DNA of 64,000 nucleotides from Flaviramulus multivorans (GTDB taxonomy: Bacteria; Bacteroidota; Bacteroidia; Flavobacteriales; Flavobacteriaceae): contig NZ_JAKKDV010000004.1 in assembly GCF_021728415.1 (NCBI RefSeq), positions 186,001 to 250,000 on the forward strand, given 5' to 3'. This document shows, piece after piece, positions 40,176-49,444 of the stretch. Every line of letters starts with the position of its first letter. Position 1 is the first letter of the stretch. The notes beneath the pieces were generated by a model. The model ran no database searches. It worked only from the letters and a program-made list of their open reading frames with translations, and was not told where the DNA came from. Both the position numbers and the translations under genes were made by a program.

Positions 40176-40901
40176 ATGAAAAAAATAGCATATAAATTTT
40201 TGATACTATTATCAATTGTATCTTTCTACAATTGTGACCATGATAGTATCGTTCCTGAGTTGGAATATGTAACGTTTAGCAAATCTTCGTACTCAACTGG
40301 TGTTGATCCAGGAGGAAGCACAAGCTTTGATATAACCGTTTATGCATCAAATATTTCTTCTTCAGATAGAAGTTTTAATGTTTCTGTGGACGCAAGCTCT
40401 AATGCTGCTGCAGGTTCTTATACGGTACCTAGTTCTGTAACCATTCCAGCTGGCTCTAATGAAGGAGCATTAACCGTTGCATTAACTGATACTAATTTAG
40501 GAATTGGTGTAAATAATCTAGTTATCAATTTTGAAAGTAGTGCAGACTATTTTAGTGGAGCGTCAACTACGCTTTCATACATACAAAACTGTACTGAAGT
40601 AACGGCGACTCTTGATATCATCTTTGATGGTTATGGAAGCGAAGTTACCTGGGATATTACTGATTCTTTAGGTGGGGTTGTTGTTTCTGGTGGTGGCTAT
40701 GCAGACGGTCAAGCTACAGCTTCTGAAAGCATTACTCTTTGTGCAGGTAGAGATTACACATTCACAATTTATGACAGCTTCGGTGATGGACTAAGTTTCC
40801 CAGCAAATGGAACTTACACATTAACTCTTGGTGGTTCAGTTAAAGCAAGTGGTGGTGGAAACTACGGTGCAAGTGAATCAACTGCATTTGACACAAACTA
40901 G
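40176..40901 (+). CDS. Putative surface lipoprotein with beta-sandwich domains
   Basis: The 241-residue protein has a short signal peptide ending in FYNC (Cys 20) followed by DHDS. This lipobox is unusual at positions -3 to -1, so lipidation is likely but not certain. Residues about 30-125 resemble the Calx-beta or DUF1735-like sandwich common in Bacteroidota surface proteins (SVTIPAGSNEGALTVAL). Residues 135-241 form a second beta domain with FTIYDSFGDGLSFPANGTY, a motif found in secreted flavobacterial proteins. It follows susD 3 and is closed by a terminator, so it may be the third surface component of that system. Its ligand is unknown. Confidence 0.7.
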   Translation: MKKIAYKFLILLSIVSFYNCDHDSIVPELEYVTFSKSSYSTGVDPGGSTSFDITVYASNISSSDRSFNVSVDASSNAAAGSYTVPSSVTIPAGSNEGALTVALTDTNLGIGVNNLVINFESSADYFSGASTTLSYIQNCTEVTATLDIIFDGYGSEVTWDITDSLGGVVVSGGGYADGQATASESITLCAGRDYTFTIYDSFGDGLSFPANGTYTLTLGGSVKASGGGNYGASESTAFDTN

Positions 40902-40926
40902 ACTATATTTAGTTTAATTGAATAAT

Positions 40927-40963
40927 AAAAAATAGATTGTCAGTTTTGGCAATCTATTTTTTT
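40927..40963 (+). terminator. Terminator after SusCD pair 3 and its lipoprotein
   Basis: TAGATTGTC and GGCAATCTA pair with one wobble around a 6-base loop, with an A-run before and a 7-T run after. It lies 26 bases beyond the stop codon of the lipoprotein gene. Confidence 0.9.
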
Positions 40964-40994
40964 ATCTACAAAAATTTCTACATAAAACTCAAAT

Positions 40995-43550
40995 ATGAAA
41001 AAAATTACCTTATTATTTCTTGCCTTTTTTCATTTTTCATTTTTAGCTATATCCCAAGAATCTAAGACTCAAAAAGCAATTAATGACTTAAAAAAAACTA
41101 CCCAAGCTAATATCAGTATTAATAAGAATTTAAATATTCCTAGTTTTATCAAATTCCCAATAAGCAAACCGCTACAATTGAGTGGTAAAACTTTAAAAGA
41201 AAAAGTCAATAACTTTTTAGCAAACAACAAATCCATATATGCTATACAAACTATAGACGAATCTTTATTTTCAGGTATTATAAAAACTGATAATTATGGA
41301 TTGAAAAATTACACACTTAAGCAACATTATAAAGGAGTTCCAGTATATGATTCTGAATTACGCTTTCATTTTAATCGAAATGAACATTTGACATCGATCA
41401 ATGGGAACTTTATTCCTGAAATTGAGTTAAATCCAATCCCAAATATAGATAAAAATGGTGCTAACTCTATCGCTTTGAATATAGTTGCAAAGCAAAACAT
41501 TAATCATTCTGGTGAACCATTAAAAGTAATTACAACTGAGCTTTACATTTTTCCTAAAGGACTAGCTCAAGGCTATGTTACATCAAAGCATTTAGCTTAC
41601 AGAATAGAAATACGTAATGATGCTGATGTACGCGAATACCTATTTATTGATGCTCACACAGGAAAACTTATTGAACAATTTACAGGAATAGCTCATGCAT
41701 TGAATAGAATTCTGTATGAAGAAAATACATCTACTGTAGTTTGGACAGAAGGCGATGCATTACCCGGAACATTAGATATTTGGCAACAAAATGAAATCGT
41801 TGCCGCTGGACATACATATAATTTTTTCAATAATGCTTTTGGGTTTGATTCTTATGATGGTGCTGGGGCACAAATGAGAACTATAAATAATAACCCAAAC
41901 ATTAGCTGTCCCAATGCTAATTGGAATGGTGTAACTGCAAATTATTGTACAGGAACAGCTTCAGACGATGTTGTGGCTCACGAATGGGGTCACGCCTATA
42001 CTGAATACACTTGTAATTTAATTTATGAGTACGAATCAGGAGCTATTAATGAATCTTTATCAGATATTTGGGGTGAAACTATTGATATATTGAATCTGTA
42101 TGAAGACGCCGGAGAAAACCTGTCACTTAGAACTGGCTGCTCTAGTTCAGATCGATGGAGAATAGGAGAAGACGCCAGTGCTTTTGGTGGTGCCATACGA
42201 GATATGTGGGACCCAAACTGTGCAAACGACCCTGGAAGTGTGACTGATATAGAATACCAATGCGATTACACCTTTAATGATAACGGAGGCGTGCATAGTA
42301 ATTCTGGGATACCCAATCATTTATACGCATTACTTGTTGATGGTGGAAATTACAACGGACAAACTATTAGTTCTTTAGGGTTTTTAAAAGCGGCACACAT
42401 TTTTTGGAGAGCTCAAAGTCAGTATTTAACAGCCACAAGTGATTTTAATGCCCTTGCTGATGCTCTTGAAGCTTCTTGTGCTGATTTGGTAGATGCAAAT
42501 TTAAATAACCTTTCAGTATCAGATACGCCAACTGGAGTATCGAGGCAAAAAATTACTGTTGCCGATTGTGCTGAAGTTTCAAAAGCTATATTAGCCGTGG
42601 CGTTAAGAAGTGATAACAATTGTACCTATGCAAAGATTTTAGCCGACACGCCCAACCTGTGTGAAGCTGCCACTTCAAATCCTATTTTTACCGAAGATTG
42701 GGAAAGTGGTTTAGCCAGTTGGACTATTTCGCAAGAACCTGTTAACCCTAGCACTTGGGAATCTAGAGATTGGGAAATAGCAAGTGATTTACCAAATGAA
42801 AGATCTGGTCAAGCTGTATTTGCCGTAAACCCCATAAATGGTGATTGTAATTTAGATTTACAAAATGGTATTATGCGTCTAGAAAGTCCAACTATAACGA
42901 TGCCTAATTACGCTAGTGGTAATTTTGAAATGGCCTTTTTCCATAATGTCTCAACAGAACAAGATTATGACGGTGGTAACATTAAGTATAGCATTGATGG
43001 CGGTGCATGGGCTATAATACCGGCATCGGCTTTTATTACCAATGCGTATAATTTAACGCTAAATAATTCCAATAATGATAATCCTATGATGGGTGAAGAT
43101 GCTTTTTCTGGAGCAGACCAAGGTACTTCTAATAGTGATTGGGGACAAAGTGTTATAGATTTAACATCCATTGGAGTAGTTGCAAACTCAAATCTTAAAT
43201 TAAGATGGGAGCTTGGAAGTGATGGTTGTAACGGTAAAATTGGTTGGTATGTTGATGATATTGTAATTTACAATTGCTCTGAAGCTTTATCTGTTAATGA
43301 TATTAACTTCTTAAGTAAAAATGTTAAAATATATCCGAACCCTTCAACAGGAATTTTTAATGTGCAGCTTAAGAGTCTATCAAATTTTAGTTTTGAATTA
43401 TTTGATATCACTGGAAAGTCCATTATGAATAGTGTAAACGTAACAGAGAATAGTTTTGAAATCGATTTAAGTCAACATTCACAAGGGGTTTACTTTTTTA
43501 AATTGAAATCAAATGAAGGAACTCTAACTAAAAAACTACTTGTTCAATAA
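40995..43550 (+). CDS. Secreted M4-family (thermolysin-like) metallopeptidase with T9SS sorting domain
   Basis: The 851-residue protein has a signal peptide (LLFLAFFHFSFLAISQ), an FTP/PepSY-type propeptide (about 25-235), and an M4 catalytic domain. The zinc site is HEWGH at residues 329-333 with the third ligand Glu353 in NESLSD, exactly 20 residues after the second His, as in thermolysin. GGVHSNSGIPNH supplies the catalytic His region. After the catalytic domain comes a MAM/immune-inhibitor-A-like module (about 565-760, FTEDWESGLASW). The C-terminal 80 residues (KIYPNPSTGIFNVQ, GVYFFKLKSNEGTLTKKLLVQ) are a type A T9SS sorting domain, so the enzyme is exported to the surface or medium. It probably degrades proteins whose peptides the neighbouring SusCD systems import (inference). 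Confidence 0.93.
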   Translation: MKKITLLFLAFFHFSFLAISQESKTQKAINDLKKTTQANISINKNLNIPSFIKFPISKPLQLSGKTLKEKVNNFLANNKSIYAIQTIDESLFSGIIKTDNYGLKNYTLKQHYKGVPVYDSELRFHFNRNEHLTSINGNFIPEIELNPIPNIDKNGANSIALNIVAKQNINHSGEPLKVITTELYIFPKGLAQGYVTSKHLAYRIEIRNDADVREYLFIDAHTGKLIEQFTGIAHALNRILYEENTSTVVWTEGDALPGTLDIWQQNEIVAAGHTYNFFNNAFGFDSYDGAGAQMRTINNNPNISCPNANWNGVTANYCTGTASDDVVAHEWGHAYTEYTCNLIYEYESGAINESLSDIWGETIDILNLYEDAGENLSLRTGCSSSDRWRIGEDASAFGGAIRDMWDPNCANDPGSVTDIEYQCDYTFNDNGGVHSNSGIPNHLYALLVDGGNYNGQTISSLGFLKAAHIFWRAQSQYLTATSDFNALADALEASCADLVDANLNNLSVSDTPTGVSRQKITVADCAEVSKAILAVALRSDNNCTYAKILADTPNLCEAATSNPIFTEDWESGLASWTISQEPVNPSTWESRDWEIASDLPNERSGQAVFAVNPINGDCNLDLQNGIMRLESPTITMPNYASGNFEMAFFHNVSTEQDYDGGNIKYSIDGGAWAIIPASAFITNAYNLTLNNSNNDNPMMGEDAFSGADQGTSNSDWGQSVIDLTSIGVVANSNLKLRWELGSDGCNGKIGWYVDDIVIYNCSEALSVNDINFLSKNVKIYPNPSTGIFNVQLKSLSNFSFELFDITGKSIMNSVNVTENSFEIDLSQHSQGVYFFKLKSNEGTLTKKLLVQ

Positions 43551-43569
43551 AATTTAAATAATAATCTTT

Positions 43570-43602
43570 AAAAGAGACTGATTTATATCGGTCTCTTTTT
43601 TT
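43570..43602 (+). terminator. Terminator after the M4 peptidase gene
   Basis: AAAAGAGACTGAT and ATCGGTCTCTTTT form a 13-bp stem with one wobble pair and a 4-base loop, followed by T residues, 20 bases beyond the stop codon. Confidence 0.9.
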
Positions 43603-43616
43603 ATACCTTTATCCCA

Positions 43617-44354
43617 ATGGAAAACCAAACTCAAATATTCGGTATAAGAGCTATTATTGAAGCTATTAATTCAGGGGAAACTATTGATAAAGTATTTCTT
43701 CAAAAGGGACTAAAAGGTGAACTATTTAGTGAATTAGAGGTTATGTTAAGACAAAATTCTATAAACTCTTCTTATGTACCTTCTGAGAAACTAAATAGAC
43801 TTACTAAAGGAAATCATCAAGGAGCTGTTGCTCAAATATCTCCAATAGCATTTTATGACATGGAAACATTGGTTCTTGATGTTATTGAATCAGGCAAAAC
43901 ACCTCTGTTTTTGCTTTTAGACCAATTGAGTGATGTCAGAAATTTTGGTGCTATTATTAGAACTGCCGAATGTACAGGTGTAAACGGTATTATTATTCAA
44001 AAAAAAGGTGGTGCACCTGTAAATGGTGATACTATAAAAACTAGCGCTGGTGCTGTTTTTAAAGTACCTATTTGTAAAGTAGACCATATAAAGGATGCTG
44101 TTTTTTACATGCAAGCTTCCGGTATTAAAGTTATTGCTGCAACAGAAAAAACGAATGATACCTTATATGATGTTTCATTTATTGAACCATGTGCCATCAT
44201 TATGGGATCGGAAGGTAGAGGCATAAACCCATCGATTATTAAGGTCGCCGATGCAAAAGCTAAATTACCATTATTAGGTGAGATTGAATCTTTAAATGTA
44301 TCAGTAGCTTGTGGTGCGTTTTTATACGAGGTCGTAAGGCAAAGACTTTCTTAG
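43617..44354 (+). CDS. rlmB: 23S rRNA (guanosine-2'-O)-methyltransferase, RlmB/TrmH family
   Basis: This 245-residue SPOUT-class enzyme methylates the 2'-O of a guanosine in the peptidyl-transferase region of 23S rRNA (position 2251 in E. coli numbering). It has the N-terminal substrate-binding domain (QIFGIRAIIEAI) and the three SPOUT motifs: DVRNFGAIIRTAE, IIMGSEGRGI and LPLLGEIESLNVSVACGAFLYE, which form the deep trefoil knot that binds SAM. It starts 15 bases behind the M4 terminator and ends one base before the convergent rhomboid gene. Confidence 0.93.
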   Translation: MENQTQIFGIRAIIEAINSGETIDKVFLQKGLKGELFSELEVMLRQNSINSSYVPSEKLNRLTKGNHQGAVAQISPIAFYDMETLVLDVIESGKTPLFLLLDQLSDVRNFGAIIRTAECTGVNGIIIQKKGGAPVNGDTIKTSAGAVFKVPICKVDHIKDAVFYMQASGIKVIAATEKTNDTLYDVSFIEPCAIIMGSEGRGINPSIIKVADAKAKLPLLGEIESLNVSVACGAFLYEVVRQRLS

Positions 44355-44355
44355 A

Positions 44356-45078
44356 TTAATCTTTGTTTTCCTTATAATTGTAATTTATTGTAGGTTCCTC
44401 CTCCTCTATTGATTCTATATGTTCAATAAAATTTCCGTTTTCATCAAAATGCTTTAAAAACGGATCATCATCTTCATTATAATTTTCTTGTTCCCAAACA
44501 TACTTTTTAGGTTTCGCAATTTCTTTTCTAAAAAATAAAGCAAATAGTAAACCTGTAATTAAACCTGCCATATGCCCTTCCCAAGAAATACCCTTTTCAA
44601 TCGGAAGGGTATACCAAATCATACTTCCATAAAGAAAAACAACCATTAATGATAATGCAATGAGCCTATAATGTTTAGCAAAAACCCCTTTAAAAAAAGT
44701 AAAACTAACCAAAACATAAATTAATCCGCTAATGCCAATATGGTAGCTTGGTCTCCCAATACCCCAAGTAATAAACCCAGATAATAAAATACCGAAAAAA
44801 ATGACTTTCCAAGCTATGTGCCTATAGAAATAGAACAACGACATAGACAGGACAAATAATGGAATGGTGTTATGGTAAATATGCTGTATATCGCCATGAA
44901 TAAATGGGCTTAATGCAACACCTCTCAAACCTTTAAGAGTTTGGGGATAAATGCCGTATTTACTAAAGTTATATCCAAAACGAACTTCTACCCAAAATAC
45001 CAACCAAATTACTAGTACAAAAAGTACCGGGTAAGCTACTACCCCTGTTGAAAACTTAAAATGCTCTCTCTTGTTCAT
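44356..45078 (-). CDS. Rhomboid-family intramembrane serine protease
   Basis: The 240-residue protein has about six membrane segments. The dyad is visible: Ser117 in GISG and His169 in EGHMAG, with the HxxxN element at His66-Asn70. Rhomboids cleave transmembrane substrates inside the inner membrane. The last 45 residues are cytoplasmic, charged and acidic (ESIEEEEPTINYN), and are not part of the catalytic core. It is convergent with rlmB (one base apart) and divergent from rarA. Confidence 0.9.
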   Translation of the reverse strand: MNKREHFKFSTGVVAYPVLFVLVIWLVFWVEVRFGYNFSKYGIYPQTLKGLRGVALSPFIHGDIQHIYHNTIPLFVLSMSLFYFYRHIAWKVIFFGILLSGFITWGIGRPSYHIGISGLIYVLVSFTFFKGVFAKHYRLIALSLMVVFLYGSMIWYTLPIEKGISWEGHMAGLITGLLFALFFRKEIAKPKKYVWEQENYNEDDDPFLKHFDENGNFIEHIESIEEEEPTINYNYKENKD

Positions 45079-45138
45079 TAAACTAAAGGTAACAAATAGT
45101 TATCCAACTTTTGTTTATGTGCTAAAATGGCAGATAGA

Positions 45139-45209
45139 TGCGTGAGCGATTGAAGCAAACTACCGTGTAGTGCGGAAAGCGCGACCCAAATTTTATTTGG
45201 GGGACGCCC
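45139..45209 (+). repeat. Structured intergenic repeat, copy 1
   Basis: The segment GCGTGAGCGATTGAAGC, a variable middle, GCGCGACCC, a 7-bp hairpin CCCAAAT/ATTTGGG and a closing GACGCCC matches the copy at 54161-54245 in its conserved ends. The outer GCGT and ACGC can pair, and the middle can fold. It lies between the divergent rhomboid and rarA genes. Long GC-rich hairpin elements of this type are common between flavobacterial genes, to my recollection, and I know of no assigned function. Confidence 0.7.
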
Positions 45210-45242
45210 AAAACTTAAATAAATTACTTTAATTTTACGATT

Positions 45243-46526
45243 ATGAACGCCAATGAACCACTTGCAGAACGATTACGACCCAAAGTTTTAGAAGACTACG
45301 TGAGTCAAACCCATTTGGTTGGCAAAAATGGTGCATTAACGCAGCATATAAAGCAAGGTTTAATCCCTTCGATGATATTTTGGGGACCACCAGGAACTGG
45401 AAAAACTACGCTTGCCAATATAATTGCAACAGAATCTGGCAGGCCTTTTTACACTTTAAGTGCCATAAATTCTGGAGTAAAGGATATTAGAGATGTTATT
45501 GAAAAGGCAAAACAAAGTGGTGGTTTGTTTACTACAAAAAACCCCATTTTGTTTATTGACGAGATTCATAGGTTTAGTAAATCGCAACAAGATTCGTTAT
45601 TACAAGCCGTAGAAAAAGGTTGGATTACACTTATTGGGGCAACCACCGAAAACCCTAGTTTTGAGGTTATTTCGGCACTTTTATCGCGGTGCCAAGTTTA
45701 TATTTTAAATGCTTTTGACAAAACCGCTTTAGAGGTGCTTTTAAAGCGCGCTATTGAACATGATGAGTATATATCGAAAAAAAAGATAAAGCTTAAAGAA
45801 ACCACTGCCCTTTTAAGGCTCTCGGGTGGTGATGCTAGAAAACTACTGAACATTTTTGAGCTGATAGTAAACTCTTACGATTCTGACTCTATAACTATCA
45901 CGGATGATGACGTATTACAGAAAATACAAAATAATACGGTTCGCTATGATAAAACGGGTGAGCAGCATTATGATATTATTTCGGCATTTATAAAATCTAT
46001 TCGTGGTAGCGACCCCAATGCTGCTGTATATTGGCTAGCACGCATGATTGAAGGTGGTGAAGATGTAAAGTTTATTGCACGTCGTATGCTAATATTAGCG
46101 AGCGAAGATATAGGAAATGCAAATCCAACCGCTTTAGTGATTGCCAATAATACATTCCAAGCTGTTACTGCCATAGGCTACCCTGAATCTAGAATTATTT
46201 TAAGCCAATGCGCTACTTATTTAGCATGCTCACCAAAGAGTAATGCCGCTTATAAAGCTATTGGTAACGCACAACAATTAGTTAAGGAGACAGGTGATTT
46301 AAGTGTACCGCTAGAAATTAGAAATGCACCCACTAAACTTATGAAAGAACTAGGGTATGGCGATAATTATAAATATGCACATAATTACGATTTAAACTTT
46401 GCAAGTCAAGAGTTTTTACCCGAAGAAATAAAAAATCAAAAACTATACGACCCCGGAAATAATGTTCGAGAAAATGCACATCGCGAATTTTTAAAACAAC
46501 GGTGGAAAGATAAATATGGCTATTAG
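45243..46526 (+). CDS. rarA: Replication-associated recombination protein A (RarA/MgsA AAA+ ATPase)
   Basis: This 427-residue AAA+ protein acts at stalled replication forks and is related to clamp loaders. The Walker A is GPPGTGKT at residues 48-55, Walker B is FIDEIHRF with Asp106-Glu107, and sensor 1 is GATTENPSFEV. The C-terminal domains contain SDPNAAVYWLARMIEGGED and the tetramerisation region with PTKLMKELGYG. The length is standard. It diverges from the rhomboid gene and is convergent with the hypothetical gene at 46543, with 16 bases between. Confidence 0.96.
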   Translation: MNANEPLAERLRPKVLEDYVSQTHLVGKNGALTQHIKQGLIPSMIFWGPPGTGKTTLANIIATESGRPFYTLSAINSGVKDIRDVIEKAKQSGGLFTTKNPILFIDEIHRFSKSQQDSLLQAVEKGWITLIGATTENPSFEVISALLSRCQVYILNAFDKTALEVLLKRAIEHDEYISKKKIKLKETTALLRLSGGDARKLLNIFELIVNSYDSDSITITDDDVLQKIQNNTVRYDKTGEQHYDIISAFIKSIRGSDPNAAVYWLARMIEGGEDVKFIARRMLILASEDIGNANPTALVIANNTFQAVTAIGYPESRIILSQCATYLACSPKSNAAYKAIGNAQQLVKETGDLSVPLEIRNAPTKLMKELGYGDNYKYAHNYDLNFASQEFLPEEIKNQKLYDPGNNVRENAHREFLKQRWKDKYGY

Positions 46527-46542
46527 AAGCTTTTAGCTAAAA

Positions 46543-47409
46543 TTAAAACTTAATGTTTAAAATTTCTTGGTTTAAGGTGTTTCCAGAATAAAATTCTAGA
46601 ATCCAGTCATCTCCTTTTTTATAAATGATAGCACTTGTATTTTCAACCAAAAACACATCTTTTAAGTTGGTGTTTTTGATTCTATAAACCACTTTGGGAG
46701 AACTATCAACCAATTGAAATCCTTGTTCTATTTCTTGTGCGTACAAAATATTAGATGAACCTTCAATAATATTTTCTGAGGTTTGCTCAACTTCCTTAAC
46801 TGGTTTAGTTTCACTTTTAACTGGAGTTTCCACTATTTCTTCTTTAATCTCAGCAACCTCCGCCTCTTTTTCTTTTTTAAGTTCTTGTATTTCCTGTTTC
46901 AACTGTTGTATTTCTTGAGTCACTTCGCTTTTAACGGCAGTATCTGGCTTTTTTGAAGTAGCTACTTCACCAGTTGGTTTATACTCATAATTTATAGTTT
47001 CAAAAGACTTAAAAGCATCACGAAGTGCTAAATTATAAGCCACTTTATATTCCTTTTCTCTGCTCTCTCCTACTTCCGAAATGAAAACAAGCTTGTCATT
47101 ACAATCTTTTAGCTGAACCGTTAATTTAGTTTTAAAAAGTCCTGAATCTTTTTTAACATTCGATTTTAAAGCTAAGCATCTGTTTGTTGTTAAATCCTCA
47201 GGATAATCTTCACCTTCAAAAAGGGTTTGAAAACCATATTTTTCGAACAAAAATTTTGTCAATGAATTTAATTGATATTGATCATTTTCTTTTAAAAAAT
47301 CATACGTTTTAGGAACTATAACATATTTATAATTGTTTAAACCTGATTGTGAATATGCAATGGAAGCTATAAAAAAAGCAATAAAAAGCGTGAGAAATTT
47401 GGTCTTCAT
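46543..47409 (-). CDS. Secreted hypothetical protein with a coiled-coil linker
   Basis: I do not recognise the 288-residue product as a named family. It has a Sec signal peptide (FLTLFIAFFIASIAYSQ), a globular N-terminal half (about 20-130; NYKYVIVPKTYDFLKENDQYQL start, with CLALKSNVKKDSGLFKTKLTVQLKDC region), a highly charged coiled-coil linker (about 155-205, QEIQQLKQEIQELKKEKEAE) and a beta-rich C-terminal tail (VVYRIKNTNLKDVFLVEN). The first half recalls flavobacterial periplasmic proteins of unknown role with two Cys that could form a disulfide. It stands 54 bp behind yjjG on the same strand, and its own promoter is not obvious. Confidence 0.75.
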   Translation of the reverse strand: MKTKFLTLFIAFFIASIAYSQSGLNNYKYVIVPKTYDFLKENDQYQLNSLTKFLFEKYGFQTLFEGEDYPEDLTTNRCLALKSNVKKDSGLFKTKLTVQLKDCNDKLVFISEVGESREKEYKVAYNLALRDAFKSFETINYEYKPTGEVATSKKPDTAVKSEVTQEIQQLKQEIQELKKEKEAEVAEIKEEIVETPVKSETKPVKEVEQTSENIIEGSSNILYAQEIEQGFQLVDSSPKVVYRIKNTNLKDVFLVENTSAIIYKKGDDWILEFYSGNTLNQEILNIKF

Positions 47410-47463
47410 TTTTTAATTAAATATAAAATTAACAGTACTTGTAAATATACAATATTGCGATGG

Positions 47464-48153
47464 TTATAAATAGTTTTTAAGTTGAATTAAATTATCGATA
47501 CGTTTAACATTTGCATCAACAGACTTGTTATTAATATCAAAAAAAACAGCATCCATTCCGATGTTTTTTGCTCCTAGAATATCGGCTTCATAACTGTCTC
47601 CAATCATAATACTTTGCTTTACATTAGTATTTGCTTGTTGTAATGCAAAATTAAAAATAATAGGATTAGGTTTTTTTACACCCACCATTTCAGAATTTGT
47701 AATCGTTTTAAAATAACAATTTATGTTAGAACTCGTCATTTTTTTATGCTGTACCTCATCAAACCCATTGGTAATAATATGCAAATTATAACGAGCACTT
47801 AAGTAATCTAAAATTTCAAAGGTGTTTTCAAATAAATGATTAAATTTTGTGAGATGCTCAATATAATCCTCTGATAACTTATCAATCAAATTCGCATCAA
47901 TTGTATAACCAATAGCAGTGAAAGCGTCATTTAATCTTGCAAAACGTAACGCACTTTTTTTTATCTTTTCTTCGCGATACAATCTCCAATACTTTAAATT
48001 TATTGGAACATATTGAGATAAAAAATCATCCAGATTAATATTCAAATTATTAAGCTCAAATATTTTCTCAAAAGTTAATGCAGAGTTCTTATCAAAATCC
48101 CAAAGCGTATGGTCTAAATCAAAAAACACATCCGTTATCCCATTAATCTTCAT
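47464..48153 (-). CDS. yjjG: HAD-family noncanonical pyrimidine nucleotidase (YjjG type)
   Basis: This 229-residue cytoplasmic phosphatase has the HAD motif I DLDHT (Asp12 nucleophile, Asp14 acid/base), motif II around HIITNG, motif III Lys in KKPNP and motif IV GDSYEAD. The YjjG branch hydrolyses noncanonical pyrimidine nucleotides and limits their incorporation into DNA (family knowledge). The gene start overlaps the end of the upstream DUF7033 gene by 11 bases, and these and radC form one operon. Confidence 0.85.
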   Translation of the reverse strand: MKINGITDVFFDLDHTLWDFDKNSALTFEKIFELNNLNINLDDFLSQYVPINLKYWRLYREEKIKKSALRFARLNDAFTAIGYTIDANLIDKLSEDYIEHLTKFNHLFENTFEILDYLSARYNLHIITNGFDEVQHKKMTSSNINCYFKTITNSEMVGVKKPNPIIFNFALQQANTNVKQSIMIGDSYEADILGAKNIGMDAVFFDINNKSVDANVKRIDNLIQLKNYL

Positions 48154-49444
48154 CTGCAGAATCTAAAATAATATTAAACAACTCCTTATATCCATCCCAT
48201 CTAGTATCGTTGCTAAACGTATAATTATGAAACACAGGCACAAACTCGCCTTCCACTTGTTTTATTTGGTGAATCACTTCATTCAATATTTTCTTTTTAT
48301 CAAGTAACGATTGGTGTTTTAATAGAGCATAATCCATGAGGTGATATGAATAAATCTTAAGTGGTGTTTGTATTTCGTAATCCAGATCGTAAAACAAAAA
48401 CGGTGTACAAGAACCCGCTCGAAAACCAACATAATCTACATATCCCATAGTATAATCTTCAAGAATTTCTAACTCTATGAGATTTCTATACGATTCAGGT
48501 AAATTAAGTTTTGAAAATGATTGTCGTGAAGCATGTAACGACGTTTTTAAAATATCTTCCATTCGTAACTTTTCTTTTTTAAGAATACTTATATCGTCCA
48601 ATGCAAAGTAAGATGCTTTTAAGCCCACTGTGCAATAATCTGCCACATGTTTTATAAGTGATACGAACTTCTTTTTATTAGGGTTTATTCCTTTATCAAA
48701 TGTTGAAAAATCACCAATTAAAAAAAAGAACAAAAATTTAAATTTAGAAGTTTTTTGACGGTTAATAATATACTTAAACGTATCAAAAGGATCATGTAGA
48801 AACCCAAGAATTACCATAAACCTTAAGTATAGACTCCTAAATTTAAACGTAAAAAGGTCTTTAACAGTACCTCCAAAGGTTCTAATAATCCCTTTTAATT
48901 TATAGCTGTAAGCACTAGGAACATCTATAATTGGTTTTATGCTATAGGCCCTTTTAGGAAAATCGAAATCTGGAAAATGATTTTGTAGTGCCTTTTTAAA
49001 CTTAAGTGCCCAAATATCAACCACTGGTTGGTGCAAAAACCCCTTCTTATAAGCTAAACTTTCAGTGGCTGTAAACCTTCCAAATTCATCTTTTACGTGT
49101 GGCAAATATTCCTCATAACGGGATAACAAATAAAAAGCTGCGGAAAATATATCGTATGGAATGGCACTTTTATCACCGTTGTAAAAAAAGCATTTGGTGT
49201 CCTCCCAATCATGCATATGAATTTCAATATCGTTTAATCCTTGTTCAAACAAAATGTCATGACTTTTTATAAAAAACTCATTACTAAGTTGTTGCTTGGT
49301 ATAAGACATTTTTAAAGAATCGTGCGCAATAAATTCTTCTATTATAGTAGTAAAACTTACTTCAATTCCTAAAACTCGTGTACATATATGCTTAAATACA
49401 TATTTTAAACGAGGTGATATTTTATGCGTGTAAACTAAAAGCAT
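48143..49444 (-). CDS. DUF7033 polysaccharide deacetylase-like protein
   Basis: The 433-residue protein has the layout of Bacteroidota DUF7033/polysaccharide deacetylase-like proteins: an N-terminal domain (MLLVYTHKISPRLKYVFKHI), the run YDIFSAAFYLLSRYEEYLPH, DEFGRFTATESLAYKKGFLHQP and a C-terminal part with CTPFLFYDLD and EFVPVFHNYTFSND. No signal peptide is seen. The catalytic His/Asp pattern of active NodB deacetylases is not clear to me, so activity is uncertain. Its start overlaps the radC stop codon as TAATG, and its end overlaps yjjG by 11 bases, so translation is coupled. The link between a polysaccharide protein, RadC and a nucleotidase is unexplained. Confidence 0.75.
   Translation of the reverse strand: MLLVYTHKISPRLKYVFKHICTRVLGIEVSFTTIIEEFIAHDSLKMSYTKQQLSNEFFIKSHDILFEQGLNDIEIHMHDWEDTKCFFYNGDKSAIPYDIFSAAFYLLSRYEEYLPHVKDEFGRFTATESLAYKKGFLHQPVVDIWALKFKKALQNHFPDFDFPKRAYSIKPIIDVPSAYSYKLKGIIRTFGGTVKDLFTFKFRSLYLRFMVILGFLHDPFDTFKYIINRQKTSKFKFLFFFLIGDFSTFDKGINPNKKKFVSLIKHVADYCTVGLKASYFALDDISILKKEKLRMEDILKTSLHASRQSFSKLNLPESYRNLIELEILEDYTMGYVDYVGFRAGSCTPFLFYDLDYEIQTPLKIYSYHLMDYALLKHQSLLDKKKILNEVIHQIKQVEGEFVPVFHNYTFSNDTRWDGYKELFNIILDSADED

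Noticed and set aside
25405-43550. Typical polysaccharide utilisation locus
   Set aside because: No glycoside hydrolase, lyase, esterase, sulfatase or sugar-sensing regulator is visible in the region.
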